Shown: in pieces, positions 26,202 through 36,372 of the stretch
Layout of the letters: every line of letters begins with the position of its first letter
Numbering within the stretch: position 1 is the stretch's first letter
Source of the DNA: an uncultured Myxococcaceae bacterium
Lineage (GTDB): Bacteria > Myxococcota_A > Polyangia > Polyangiales > Ga0077539
Length of the DNA: 38,024 nt
Reading direction: 5' to 3'
NCBI GenBank assembly: GCA_945952225.1
Contig: CAMFHP010000081.1
Coordinates: 1-38,024 of the forward strand
Position numbers and translations under genes: made by a program
The notes under the pieces: generated by a model
Told to the model about the DNA's origin: nothing
The model's input: only the letters and a program-made list of their open reading frames with translations
Database searches by the model: none

Positions 26202-27551
26202 CTACGCCACCGTCACCGGCGCGGCCACCCAGGGCAGCAGCGCGGAGCCCGTGTGAAGACGCTCCCGCGACACGCCCGTGAGCGCGCGCAGCAGGCCGTG
26301 GAGGTTGCCCGTCGCCGACCACGCGCCGGGCTTCACCCGCGCGACGGGAACGCCGTCTTCGAGCGCGAGCCCGCCCTGGATGGGGTTGTTGAACGCCCCC
26401 GTGGCCTTGTTCGAAGAGTGGAGCCCGAGGAGGTCGGTGAGCAGCACCGTGCGACCGCGGGTGAGCGCATCGCGCGCGGTGTCTCCCGCGGCCACGTCGA
26501 GGTGCGAGAAGCCCACGCGCACCGGGGCCTCGGCGCGATCCTCCGCGAGGATGGGCATGCGATACCCGTTGCCCGTGGGCGCCACCCCGAGGGCCTGCGC
26601 CGCGCGTCGGTCGTTGGGCATCACGCGCAGCACGCCGCCCTCGATGAGCGTGTGCCGCACGCCCGCCACGCCCTCGTCGTCGCACACGGCGCCCGCGAGC
26701 GAGGCCGACGCGCCGGGGTCGTCGACGAGCGTGAACGACGGGTGCGCCACCACGTCGCCGGGCTTCGCGTGCGAGAGCCCCGCGAGCACACGGTCGGCGG
26801 CCAAGCGTTCGAGCAGCAGCGAGCGCAGCAGCGATTCGAGGAGCCGGGGATGGATCACCACCGCGAGCTCCTTCGCGCCGCCGAGAAACTCCGCGCAGGT
26901 GACCTCGCGCGCGGGGAGCGCCGTCACGAGCGCGCGACCGAGGTCTGCGATGGACACATCGTCGGGACGGGCCGTGCTGCTCCACGCGTCCCAGTCGTTG
27001 CCGTCGAGCATCACGAAGGCCTGCACCGCCGTGGAACGCGCGCACACGGCCTCGCCCCGCGCGGTCACCACCGCACGCTCGCTGCGCGACACCGACACCT
27101 CGGCCTCGACCACGAGCTCCCCCGTCGTGCGGGCCGCGCGGGCGTTGTCGCGGAGGGCCACCGCGAGCCGTCGCACGACACCGGGCGCGTCGACGAGCTG
27201 CGCGGCGGCGGCGTCCCACGCGCGCCGATCGTCGGGCACGGAGGGAGTGACAGAGAACGTCCCGAGCGGATCGGGCTGCGCGGCGCCGAGCGCGCGGCGC
27301 AGGGCGTCGATGGAGTCCGCGGGCGCGTGGCTCGTGGTGGCCGCAGTGGCGATGCGTCCGTCACGGAGGGCGCGCATCGCGACGCTCCACGCGTCGCACT
27401 CCAGGGCGGGGATGACCGCGTCGTTCTCGACGGTGTAGCTCGTACGGTCACCGCGCGAGACGATCACTTCGACGTCGTCGACGAAGGCCGCGACGCCGTC
27501 GCGAATGGCCAGCGCGAGGTCGCGCGCCGCGTGGGATTCATGGGCCGTCAT
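26202..27551 (-). CDS. tldE: TldE/PmbA-family protease subunit
   Basis: A 449-residue TldD/TldE-family protein lacking the metal-binding HExxxH, which fits the TldE (PmbA) partner. Conserved stretches include the N-terminal beta region, VAHPSFTLVDDPGAS, DDEGVAGVRHTLIEGGVL, SSNKATGAFNNPIQGGLALEDG and the C-terminal SATGNLHGLLRAL. TldD/TldE form a heterodimeric protease that cleaves unfolded small peptides and RiPP leaders in some bacteria. The stop-to-start distance from tldD is only three bases, so they are cotranscribed. No RiPP precursor was seen nearby. Confidence 0.9.
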   Translation of the reverse strand: MTAHESHAARDLALAIRDGVAAFVDDVEVIVSRGDRTSYTVENDAVIPALECDAWSVAMRALRDGRIATAATTSHAPADSIDALRRALGAAQPDPLGTFSVTPSVPDDRRAWDAAAAQLVDAPGVVRRLAVALRDNARAARTTGELVVEAEVSVSRSERAVVTARGEAVCARSTAVQAFVMLDGNDWDAWSSTARPDDVSIADLGRALVTALPAREVTCAEFLGGAKELAVVIHPRLLESLLRSLLLERLAADRVLAGLSHAKPGDVVAHPSFTLVDDPGASASLAGAVCDDEGVAGVRHTLIEGGVLRVMPNDRRAAQALGVAPTGNGYRMPILAEDRAEAPVRVGFSHLDVAAGDTARDALTRGRTVLLTDLLGLHSSNKATGAFNNPIQGGLALEDGVPVARVKPGAWSATGNLHGLLRALTGVSRERLHTGSALLPWVAAPVTVA

Positions 27552-27554
27552 CGG

Positions 27555-29093
27555 TCACTCCTCGAAGGTGAGCATCACCGCGGGGGCGGCCGCGATGCGC
27601 ACGTACTCGGGTCCGCCGTCGGTCACGCGACGGGTCTGCCCGCTCTTGCCGCAGAAGCCCACGCCGTGCGCCTCGACCGCGCCCGCGAAGGCCTCGACGG
27701 TCTGGAGACACCCCGCGGTGAGGGCCGTGAAGTTGCCCGGCGCGATCATCTCGCCGGTGACCCGTCCGTCGCGCACGAGCCAGCCGTACTGCGTCGACGA
27801 CGACATGCCCTCCTTCGACACCGCGCCGCCGAGCGAGCCGTGGAGCACCACGCCGAAGGGAATCTCTCGCACGAGCTCGTCGAGCGACGCGCACCACCCC
27901 GCGCCGGGCGCAGGGCACATCGTGGTGTTGCGCATGCGCACGATGCGTCGGTCGCCGAGCTGCGAGAAGCCGTTGCCCGTGGGCGTGACCTTGTAGTGAT
28001 GCGCGGTCTCGCGCGAGTGCATCATGCCGGTGATGTGTCCGCCCTCGACGAGCACGGTGTTCCGCACCTCGACGCCCTCGTCGTCGATGAGCTCGGTGCC
28101 GAAGCCTCGCGTGGCCATCGGGGTTCCGTCGCGGTCGGGCGCGGGACCGTCGACGATGCGCACCACGGAGGATCCGAGCGGGCTCACGCGCGGCGTTCCG
28201 TCGGGGGCCACGATGGCCGACCCGCCGGCGCGCACGATGTCGGCCTCGATGGGGTGACCGAGGCCCTCGTGAATGAACACCATCGACGAGTGGTGGAGCA
28301 CGTAGTGGGTGACCCGCGCGCGCTCGTCGGCGGTCAGCGCGCGCGCGTCGAGGAGCTGCACCGCGCGGTCACGGGCCTCGCGGAGTTCCGCGGAGACGAA
28401 GGGCGCGAGGGCTCCCCCGGTGACGTAGTACGACAGGGGCGCGGCCTCGCCGAAGCGCACGCGCGTGCGGGCCTGGCGCTCGCCCCGCAGCGCGCGAAAC
28501 ACCACCTGAAGGAACGACACGGGCATCGACTGCGTCTTCACGACGCCGTCGGTGTCGGCGACCCATTTGTCTTCGACCTGCGTCCACGACCAGAGCTCGG
28601 GCACGACGCGCACCCCCTCGCCCGCGGGCTCGTCGGCGATGGCGCGCACCGCGGCGACGAGGTCGAGAAAGGCCTCCGTGGGGTCGACGTCGCGCGGGTC
28701 TTCGTCGAGCGCGAGCCCGTAGCGCACACGCGTGGGATTGGGAATGGGCGCGAGGCCGAAGCCCGGCGACGGAGGCTCCTCGGCGAGCGCGGCGGCGGCG
28801 CGGTCGACGGCGGCGGCGAGCGCATCGGGGGTCACCTCGCCCGCGCGCACACCGACGTGGCGTCCGTCGGCGCCCACGAGGCGCACCTGCGCGGCGCCCT
28901 TGATCGACGCGGGCTTCACGATCACCTGCCCCGACGAGAGCAGGTTCGCTTCGCACTTGTAGATCCGTTCGAACACCAGGTCGGCGTACGAGGCCGCGGC
29001 GCGCGCGCGGTCGAGGGCGGTCGCGAGCGCGGCGCGCACCTCGACGTCGCCGCGGGGAACGGGGCCCTCCAGGGGCGCGAGGGGAAGGTTCAT
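27555..29093 (-). CDS. tldD: TldD-family metalloprotease
   Basis: A 512-residue TldD. The catalytic motif HEGLGH lies at residues 275-280 in MVFIHEGLGHPIEADIV. Further family signatures are the GTPRVSPLGSS and DDEGVEVRNTVLVEGGHITGMMHSRE segments, and the metal-site Cys (MCPAPGAG region). The protein acts with TldE. The order on this strand is mreC, mreD, tldD, tldE, CYTH. The gap to mreD is 53 bases. Length is slightly greater than the E. coli protein (481) owing to N-terminal residues. Confidence 0.95.
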   Translation of the reverse strand: MNLPLAPLEGPVPRGDVEVRAALATALDRARAAASYADLVFERIYKCEANLLSSGQVIVKPASIKGAAQVRLVGADGRHVGVRAGEVTPDALAAAVDRAAAALAEEPPSPGFGLAPIPNPTRVRYGLALDEDPRDVDPTEAFLDLVAAVRAIADEPAGEGVRVVPELWSWTQVEDKWVADTDGVVKTQSMPVSFLQVVFRALRGERQARTRVRFGEAAPLSYYVTGGALAPFVSAELREARDRAVQLLDARALTADERARVTHYVLHHSSMVFIHEGLGHPIEADIVRAGGSAIVAPDGTPRVSPLGSSVVRIVDGPAPDRDGTPMATRGFGTELIDDEGVEVRNTVLVEGGHITGMMHSRETAHHYKVTPTGNGFSQLGDRRIVRMRNTTMCPAPGAGWCASLDELVREIPFGVVLHGSLGGAVSKEGMSSSTQYGWLVRDGRVTGEMIAPGNFTALTAGCLQTVEAFAGAVEAHGVGFCGKSGQTRRVTDGGPEYVRIAAAPAVMLTFEE

Positions 29094-29146
29094 CGGAGTC
29101 CTCGGTGCGTGAGAGACGGGCGTTCGGGAACGCTGTCAGGGATGTG

Positions 29147-29662
29147 TCAGGTTTCGTCGACGACGCCGGGGATGCCCGTGGGGAGCCGTCGCATCAGTCG
29201 GAACACGGGCACCGCGGAGAGCGCCGTCGCGACGGACTGCGCGACCACGGTGAGCATCGCGGGGAGCACGCCGAGCGGGCGGCGATCGAAGACCAGCAGC
29301 AGCGCCATCATCTCGATGCCCACGAAGACCGACGCCACGAAGGTCAGGAGCATCTGGAACACCACGCCGTGCAGAAAGAGCCGCAGGCCCGCCACGCGCA
29401 CGAGGAGAAAGATCGAGACGAGCGAGAAGGTCCAGAGGCCGATGGAGCCGCCCGCGAAGACGTCGGCGAAGTAGCCCAGCACGAACGAGAGCGAGACCCC
29501 GCGGCCGAGGGAGAAATCACCGACGGCCATGTAGAGCACCATCGGGATCACGAGCACGGGCGAGACCATGTCCGCGGGGAGGAAGTACGACAGCGCGTAC
29601 GCCAGCAACCCCTGGAGCACCAGCATCACCATGCCCGTCACGAGCAGCAGCGCGTTGGCCAT
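29147..29662 (-). CDS. mreD: Rod shape-determining protein MreD
   Basis: A 171-residue integral membrane protein with five or six hydrophobic segments and little loop sequence, typical of MreD. The family is divergent, so the call rests on length, topology and position directly after mreC (28-base gap). The conserved region LGRGVSLSFVLGYFADVFAGGSIGLWTFS resembles MreD's G-x-x-x-G-F-x-x-D core. MreD belongs to the elongasome that directs lateral cell-wall synthesis. MreB is not adjacent. Confidence 0.85.
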   Translation of the reverse strand: MANALLLVTGMVMLVLQGLLAYALSYFLPADMVSPVLVIPMVLYMAVGDFSLGRGVSLSFVLGYFADVFAGGSIGLWTFSLVSIFLLVRVAGLRLFLHGVVFQMLLTFVASVFVGIEMMALLLVFDRRPLGVLPAMLTVVAQSVATALSAVPVFRLMRRLPTGIPGVVDET

Positions 29663-29690
29663 GGGTCCGTCGCTCCCTTCTCTCTCCGAC

Positions 29691-30605
29691 CTACTGACTG
29701 CCCGCGTTGGCGCCTGCGGCGGTTCCGCGACGCTGCGGCGTGGCGGTGGCGCCGGGGCGACAGGTCGGACGGTCGGCCTCGCTGTCCATCACGAGCACCT
29801 CGGTGAGACGCGAGAAGTTCACCGCGGGCGCGAGCTCGACCTCCTGGTAGAGACCGAACTCACGGCGCGTGACCGCCGCCACGCGGCCCACCATCACCCC
29901 GGCGGGAAAGCGGCACCCGAGGCCCGAGGTCACCACCACGTCGCCCACGCGCACATCGTCGGTGCGCTGGAGGTACTCGACGCGGGCCGAGTAGCGGTCG
30001 CGCTCGCCCGTGCCGCGCGCGATGCCGCGGGCGCCCGTGCGTTCGATCATCACGTCGACGGCGCTGCGCGAGTCGACGGTGAGCAGCACGTCGGCGTACT
30101 CGCCGAAGGTGCGTGAGACCTGTCCCACGAGGCCGTCGTAGGTGAGCACGGGCATGCCCGCGCGGATGCGCGTGCGGTCGGGCGTCGAGATCGCGAGGCG
30201 CGTCACGCGGAAGAACGGTGACGTGTCCTTCGCGATGACCTCCGCGGCGAAGACCTCGCCGGGCGTGTCGACACGGAGCTGGAGCAGCCGACGGAGCCGA
30301 CGGTTCTCATCGTGCTCGGCGCGGTATCGCGCGGCGTCGACGCGCAGGCGGGCGTTCTCGGCGTGGAGCGACTCGTTCTCGCGGCGCACCTGCCAGAGGT
30401 AGACGTAGTCCATCCAGACGTCGGCGGCGCCCTCGGCGATGCGGTTGATGAAGAGGTTCTGCAGCGCGCCGACGGGCTGCATGAGCACGCGGTCGAGGGC
30501 GTCGTAGTGGCTCGGATCGCGCGTCGTCGTGCGGAGCAGAAAGAACGGAATGCCCAGCGCGAGCACGCTCAGAAACGCAGCCTGGTATCGCTTGAGAAAA
30601 TCCAT
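29691..30605 (-). CDS. mreC: Rod shape-determining protein MreC
   Basis: A 304-residue MreC. One N-terminal membrane helix (about 10-26) is followed by a coiled coil at about 70-110 (RRENESLHAENARLRVDAARYRAEHDENRRLRRLLQL) and the periplasmic beta domain (VIAKDTSPFFRVTRLAIS, GMPVLTYDGLVGQVSRTF, SAVDVMIERTGARGIARG, VGDVVVTSGLGCRFPAGVMVGRV). The C-terminal tail is low-complexity. MreC is the periplasmic scaffold of the elongation complex with MreD, RodA and PBP2. The gene begins just downstream of the large TPR gene and ends near mreD. No mreB gene is found in the window. Confidence 0.95.
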   Translation of the reverse strand: MDFLKRYQAAFLSVLALGIPFFLLRTTTRDPSHYDALDRVLMQPVGALQNLFINRIAEGAADVWMDYVYLWQVRRENESLHAENARLRVDAARYRAEHDENRRLRRLLQLRVDTPGEVFAAEVIAKDTSPFFRVTRLAISTPDRTRIRAGMPVLTYDGLVGQVSRTFGEYADVLLTVDSRSAVDVMIERTGARGIARGTGERDRYSARVEYLQRTDDVRVGDVVVTSGLGCRFPAGVMVGRVAAVTRREFGLYQEVELAPAVNFSRLTEVLVMDSEADRPTCRPGATATPQRRGTAAGANAGSQ

Positions 30606-30702
30606 CGCGCCGTACGACCGACCGGGGTCGTGGCTTTCGCACAGAGCGGGCGCCGTGTCGAGCGCGTGCGCCCGTGGCAGACCGCGGTGCGGGGGCGCGG
30701 GA

Positions 30703-33498
30703 TCAGTCCTTGAGGTACTCGTCGAAGGAGCGGTCGACGTCGTCGCGCGCGGGGCTGCGTCCGCCGTCGCTCACGCCGTGCATCGCGCCGTGGAGTCGCG
30801 CCACGCGCTGCCGCACGTTGCGAAAGCTCGGGTCGCGCTTGTCGACCTTCTGAAAGTAGTAGAGCGCCTCGGAGAGATCGCCCACGGACTCGTACGCGTT
30901 GCCCATCTCGAAGTAGAGCCCGAGCTCCTCGCGCTCGCTCCGCTGCTGCGCCTGGAGGCCCTGCTTGAAGTGTTCGAGCGCCTGCGCGACGTCGCCCTTC
31001 TCCATGTAGCAGATGCCGATCATCGTCTCGCCGATGCACTGCCGCGCGGGGTTCATCGTGGCGATCTTGAACTCGGCGATCGCGTCATCGAGCAGGGCCA
31101 TCTCCTTGTAGGCGATGCCGAGGTCGTAGTGCGTGTCGCAGTCCTCGATGCTCACCGTGCGACCGACGCCCTGACGAAACTGCGCGAGCACGGTTTCGAC
31201 ATCGATCTGCCCCGTGGGCGGGCCGTCGAGGGGATTGAGGTTCTCGACCTCCTCCGCGATCTTGTCGGCGAGCGCGTACGAGGGATCGCCCGTGTCGTAG
31301 CCGCCCCCCTGCATCGCCGCGAGCTGCTCGACCTCTTCGAGACGCTCCAACACCAGCGGGTGGTTCGGGTACGTCGCGAGGAGCTCCTGCAGCGAGGTGC
31401 GCGCGTCGTCGTAGAGGCCCTGCGTGACGAAGAACTCCGCCTCGTCGAGGCCCTCTTCGATCTCACGGCGACCGGGACGCAGCGAGGGACCGCGCACCGT
31501 GTGATCCGTCTCGATCACCACGGGGATGCCGTGGTTGTCGTAGGTGTACGGGTGCGCGAGCTGCTCGTCGGTGTGGTACGCGTTGAGCGGCGAGACGCCG
31601 ATCTCCGTGGCATCGCCCGCGTCGGCATACGAGGGCAGCGCGTACTGCGCGTCGTCGTAGCCGGGAGCGAAGTAGTCGGCCGGTCCCGCGGGCAGCGGCA
31701 GCACCTCGACGGCGCTGTTCTCGGCCATCATCACGTCGCCCTCGTCGATGAGCGAGCCCTCGTCGCGCGAGGTCTCCGACGAGACGTACTGGCCCCCGAG
31801 ACGTTCGTAGAGGGCGCGCGCCGTGGGGTTCTCGCTGTCGATGTCGAGCGCGCGCGAGGCCTCGGCGAGGGCCGCGTCGGGGTCCGACGGTTCGAGGAGT
31901 TCTGCCACGCGGAGCGAGCAGCGGAGCACCGAGCTCGCGTCGTTCATCGCCGCGTAGAAGTCGCGAACCCGCACGAGGATGTCGACGGACGAAGGCTCCA
32001 GCTCCGCAGCGCGGGTGATGTGCGCCATGGCCTTGGAGCGCAGGCCGTACTTCATGAAGATCTCGGCCTCGGCGAGCAGCCGCGCGGCCTCTCCCGCGGC
32101 GCTGTGCGGGCCCGTAGGCGCGGGCTCCGGGGCGCGGGGCACGAACGCGGCGCGGGTCGCCGGGGGCGCGGACACGGGCGCGTGGCGCGTGGTGGCCTCG
32201 GGCTCGTCGGGCACCATGGGCGCGCGCGGCGCAGCGGGGATCTCGGGGGCCGCACCGGCGTTCGAGGTCGACGGCTTGGAGGGCCGCTGCGAGAGGTTGA
32301 ACACCACCTCCTGCGGGGCGGCCTCGGGCTCGGCCTCGACCTCGTCGGAGACCTCTTCGATCGCGTCGTCGTGCACCTCGACGACATCGACCGCGGAGAC
32401 CGTGTCGACAGGCACCGGCACGGCCACGGCGGGACGCGCCGAGGTCGTCGCGAGCGCCGCCGCGAGGCCCGACGACGCGAGTGCCGATGGGATCGCAGAC
32501 GCCGTCGCGGACGGGGCCGCGGAGTGGGCGAGGGAGGGCGCGCTGGAGGCCGTTGCCGGCGCCGCGGGAGGCACCGAGGGCGGACGCTTCGAGCCCGACA
32601 TCGACTGGCCGCGGAGGGCCTCGCGGGCCTCGCTGTCGGTGGGATTGAGCTCCAGCACGCGCTGGTAGACCTCGGCGCGCTCACGGTGGCGCCCCTCGGT
32701 CTGGTGGATGCGCGCGATCTCCTTCAGCACCGAGATGGTCTTCGGGAGCTGGCCCAGTCCCTTGAAGGCCGTCGCGAGGAGGTCGAGCGTGGCGACGTCC
32801 TTCGGGTTGACCTTGTAGCAGGCCTGGATCTTCGGCAGCGCGCGGCGCGCGTCGTTGCGCTCAAGGTAGAACGACGCAAGGCGACGGAGCACCGTCACGT
32901 TGGTCGGTCGGTGAAACACAAGCCGCTCGGCGACGCGCGCCCACTCGTCGACGCGGCCCGCGCTGTCGAGGAGGTTGCAAGCGACCTCGAACTCCGACGC
33001 CGCCTCTTCGCCGCGACCGAGCTTGCTGAGCAGCTCGCCGTAACGAATGCGCGTCGCGAGGTTCTGCGTGTCGAGCAGGAGGATCTGCCGGTACGTGCTC
33101 GCGAGGCCTTCGAGGTCGTTGCCGCGCACGTGCCGCTGCGCGAGGAGCTCCAGCGCCTGCATGGCGTCGGCGGAGAGCCCGAGCTTGATGTGCAGGTCGG
33201 CCACGCGGCCGTAGAGCGCGAGCTGATCGGGGTCGATCTGGAGGATCTGCTTGTAGACCGCGATGGCCTTCTGGTGCAGGCCCTGCTGCTCGTAGAGGGC
33301 GCCGACGTGCTGGTACGTCTCGATGGCCCGCGCGGCGTCGTTCATCCGCACCTGCAGGTCACCGATGCGAAGCAGCGCGCGCACGTCGTGGGGGTCGGCC
33401 GCGACGAGCTTCTGGTACTCGGCGATCGCCTGTTCGAACTGATTTCTGGCCGCGTAGTTCTGCGCGCTCTCGGCGATCTTTCGGCGGTCGACGGTCAC
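30703..33498 (-). CDS. Large multi-TPR protein
   Basis: A 931-residue cytoplasmic TPR protein. N-terminal TPR units run from about 5 to 300 (SAQNYAARNQFEQAIAEYQKLVAADPHD, IETYQHVGALYEQQGLHQKAIAVYKQILQIDPDQ and so on). A proline/alanine/serine-rich linker occupies about 320-460. Further TPR groups lie at about 470-580 and about 720-930. The start GTG 33498 (TVDRRKIAES) is preceded by GAGAGG nine bases upstream; an ATG at 33522 lacks a ribosome site. The C-terminal tail is Asp/Ser-rich (DDVDRSFDEYLKD). Such proteins act as protein-binding scaffolds; the partner is unknown. It is placed between accC and mreC. Confidence 0.88.
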   Translation of the reverse strand: MTVDRRKIAESAQNYAARNQFEQAIAEYQKLVAADPHDVRALLRIGDLQVRMNDAARAIETYQHVGALYEQQGLHQKAIAVYKQILQIDPDQLALYGRVADLHIKLGLSADAMQALELLAQRHVRGNDLEGLASTYRQILLLDTQNLATRIRYGELLSKLGRGEEAASEFEVACNLLDSAGRVDEWARVAERLVFHRPTNVTVLRRLASFYLERNDARRALPKIQACYKVNPKDVATLDLLATAFKGLGQLPKTISVLKEIARIHQTEGRHRERAEVYQRVLELNPTDSEAREALRGQSMSGSKRPPSVPPAAPATASSAPSLAHSAAPSATASAIPSALASSGLAAALATTSARPAVAVPVPVDTVSAVDVVEVHDDAIEEVSDEVEAEPEAAPQEVVFNLSQRPSKPSTSNAGAAPEIPAAPRAPMVPDEPEATTRHAPVSAPPATRAAFVPRAPEPAPTGPHSAAGEAARLLAEAEIFMKYGLRSKAMAHITRAAELEPSSVDILVRVRDFYAAMNDASSVLRCSLRVAELLEPSDPDAALAEASRALDIDSENPTARALYERLGGQYVSSETSRDEGSLIDEGDVMMAENSAVEVLPLPAGPADYFAPGYDDAQYALPSYADAGDATEIGVSPLNAYHTDEQLAHPYTYDNHGIPVVIETDHTVRGPSLRPGRREIEEGLDEAEFFVTQGLYDDARTSLQELLATYPNHPLVLERLEEVEQLAAMQGGGYDTGDPSYALADKIAEEVENLNPLDGPPTGQIDVETVLAQFRQGVGRTVSIEDCDTHYDLGIAYKEMALLDDAIAEFKIATMNPARQCIGETMIGICYMEKGDVAQALEHFKQGLQAQQRSEREELGLYFEMGNAYESVGDLSEALYYFQKVDKRDPSFRNVRQRVARLHGAMHGVSDGGRSPARDDVDRSFDEYLKD

Positions 33499-33616
33499 GG
33501 CACAGAACCTCTCAACCCCCATCGGCGGGGTGCGCAGGGCAGCGCGCGTGGAGCTTCTTCGAAGCACGCGGAGCGCTGTGTTTCCGCGATACGGTAGTTG
33601 TTCGGGCCTTCGAGCG

Positions 33617-34963
<1,347 letters not shown>

Positions 34964-34968
34964 GGCGC

Positions 34969-35436
34969 CTATCCCGCGCGGCGGATGCGAAGGAGCCCCT
35001 GGCCGAACTCCACGGGCCGACCGTTCTCGACGAGCACCTCGGCGACGACGCCGTCGACCTCGCACTCGATCTCGTTCATGAGCTTGAACGCCTCGATGAT
35101 GCAGAGCACCGTGCCCTTGCGCACGTGGCTGCCGACCTCGACGAAGGCCCGCGCCTGCGGGGAGGGCGCACGGTAGAACGTGCCCACGAGGGGAGAGCTC
35201 ACGGTGACGAGCGAGCTGTCTTCGCCCGACGTGGGAGCGGCCGCGCTCGGAGCGAGCCCCGTGGGCGCATCACGCTCGCCGGTGGTCATCGGAAACGCAG
35301 CGGGCGTGGCGGCCACGATGCCCGCGTTGCGACGGAGCGTGATGCGCTCGTCCCCCTGCTGGATCTCGACCTCGTGGAAGTCGTGATCGCGCAGGGCCTT
35401 CATGAGCCCTTCGAGCTGCTGGATGTCGATGTTCAC
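34969..35436 (-). CDS. accB: Biotin carboxyl carrier protein of acetyl-CoA carboxylase
   Basis: A 155-residue BCCP. The N-terminal helical part (1-35) begins IDIQQLEGLMKAL; an Ala/Thr/Pro linker occupies about 40-75; the biotinyl domain spans about 78-155. The target lysine is Lys118 in IIEAFKLMNEIE. In almost all BCCPs the motif is AMKLM or AMKM; here Met117 is Phe (codon TTC at 35086-35088). The start is GTG 35436. accC follows after five bases. The usual efp gene before accB is missing. Phe at this site may affect recognition by biotin ligase or interaction with the carboxyltransferase. Confidence 0.95.
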   Translation of the reverse strand: MNIDIQQLEGLMKALRDHDFHEVEIQQGDERITLRRNAGIVAATPAAFPMTTGERDAPTGLAPSAAAPTSGEDSSLVTVSSPLVGTFYRAPSPQARAFVEVGSHVRKGTVLCIIEAFKLMNEIECEVDGVVAEVLVENGRPVEFGQGLLRIRRAG

Positions 35437-35486
35437 GGGCCGCGGAGGCTCGCACGCCGCGGCGTGTGCGGGCAATGCGGGAGCGG

Positions 35487-35939
35487 TCAGCGCGTCGTGA
35501 GCCCGAGGTGCGCAACGAGGCCGTCGAGCGCGAGGAGGTACCCGCGTGCGCCGAAGCCCTGCACCCGCGCGAGGCATACCGCGGCGACGTAGGAGCGTCG
35601 GCGAAAGTCCTCACGCGCGTCGGTGTTCGAGAGGTGCACCTCGACGACGGGGAGTCCGATCGCCGCCACCGCGTCACGGAGTGCGATGCTGGTGTGGGTG
35701 TAGCCGCCGGGGTTGAACAACACGCCCGCACAACGCCCACGCGCCCCATGGAGCGCGTCGATCAACGCGCCTTCGTGGTTCGATTGGAAGCACTCGACCT
35801 CGACACCGAGCGCGCGTCCATGATCGACAAGGGAGGCGTCGATCTCGGCCAGGGTGGTGACACCGTAGACGTGGGGCTCACGCGCGCCGAGGAGGTTGAG
35901 GTTCGGCCCGTGGAGCACGAGCACGCGCGGCGCGGTCAC
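35487..35939 (-). CDS. aroQ: 3-dehydroquinate dehydratase, type II
   Basis: A 150-residue type II dehydroquinase of the shikimate pathway. Motifs: GPNLNLLGAREPHVYG with the catalytic Tyr and Arg, NPGGYTHTSIALRDA with the active-site Asn, and VEVHLSNTDAREDFRR with His101-type catalytic residue and the lid. The length is standard (about 145-150). GTG 35939 starts the gene, ten bases after the roadblock gene stop. Its neighbours accB and accC follow in the arrangement common in bacteria, but without efp and a proline peptidase between them. Confidence 0.95.
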   Translation of the reverse strand: MTAPRVLVLHGPNLNLLGAREPHVYGVTTLAEIDASLVDHGRALGVEVECFQSNHEGALIDALHGARGRCAGVLFNPGGYTHTSIALRDAVAAIGLPVVEVHLSNTDAREDFRRRSYVAAVCLARVQGFGARGYLLALDGLVAHLGLTTR

Positions 35940-35949
35940 GGGAGGGCGA

Positions 35950-36309
35950 TCAGGCGAGCGCGGCGAGGAGGCGCGGCGCCGCAACACGAAGGAGGAAGCG
36001 CCCCTTGCCCTGGTTGCCGGTGGGCGCGAGCGCGAGCGCGACGACGTACTCGCCGGTCAGCGTTCGCACGATGCCCGTGAGCTTTTCGGTGTGAAACGTG
36101 AACTCGCGCATCGAGCCCGCATCGAGCTGTTCCGTGGCGCGGCGCACGTCTTTGAGCACCACCGAGAGTTCCATCCCGACGGTCTGGATGTCGATCTCCG
36201 CGTTGTCGCGCGACCAGTGCTCGACGGCGAAGCCTTCATAGTCCATGAGCACGCCGGCGATGCCGCCTTCCGTACCCTCGACGACCTCGCGAAGCGTCTC
36301 TTTGAACAT
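35950..36309 (-). CDS. Roadblock/LC7 domain protein
   Basis: A 119-residue single-domain roadblock/LC7 protein, the fold of MglB and dynein light chains. It begins with the amphipathic helix MFKETLREVVEGTEGGIAGVLMDYEGFAVEHW, and continues with the alpha/beta pattern typical of the family (VGMELSVVLKDVRRATEQL, REFTFHTEKLTGIVRTLTGEYVVALAL). Such proteins often regulate small Ras-like GTPases in cell polarity and motility. No MglA-type GTPase is adjacent. It is the first gene of the minus-strand cluster leading to aroQ and acc genes. Function at this locus is inferred from the family only. Confidence 0.88.
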   Translation of the reverse strand: MFKETLREVVEGTEGGIAGVLMDYEGFAVEHWSRDNAEIDIQTVGMELSVVLKDVRRATEQLDAGSMREFTFHTEKLTGIVRTLTGEYVVALALAPTGNQGKGRFLLRVAAPRLLAALA

Positions 36310-36372
36310 GGTGTGCGTCGCCCTTTCCGACCTGATTCGATCGTGCCACCGTGGCGCGCGCAAGGTCAATGA

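Noticed and set aside
25878-29474. A 1198-residue plus-strand open frame
   Set aside because: It overlaps the CYTH, tldE, tldD and mreD genes antisense and has no recognisable motif, with the composition of a GC-bias shadow.
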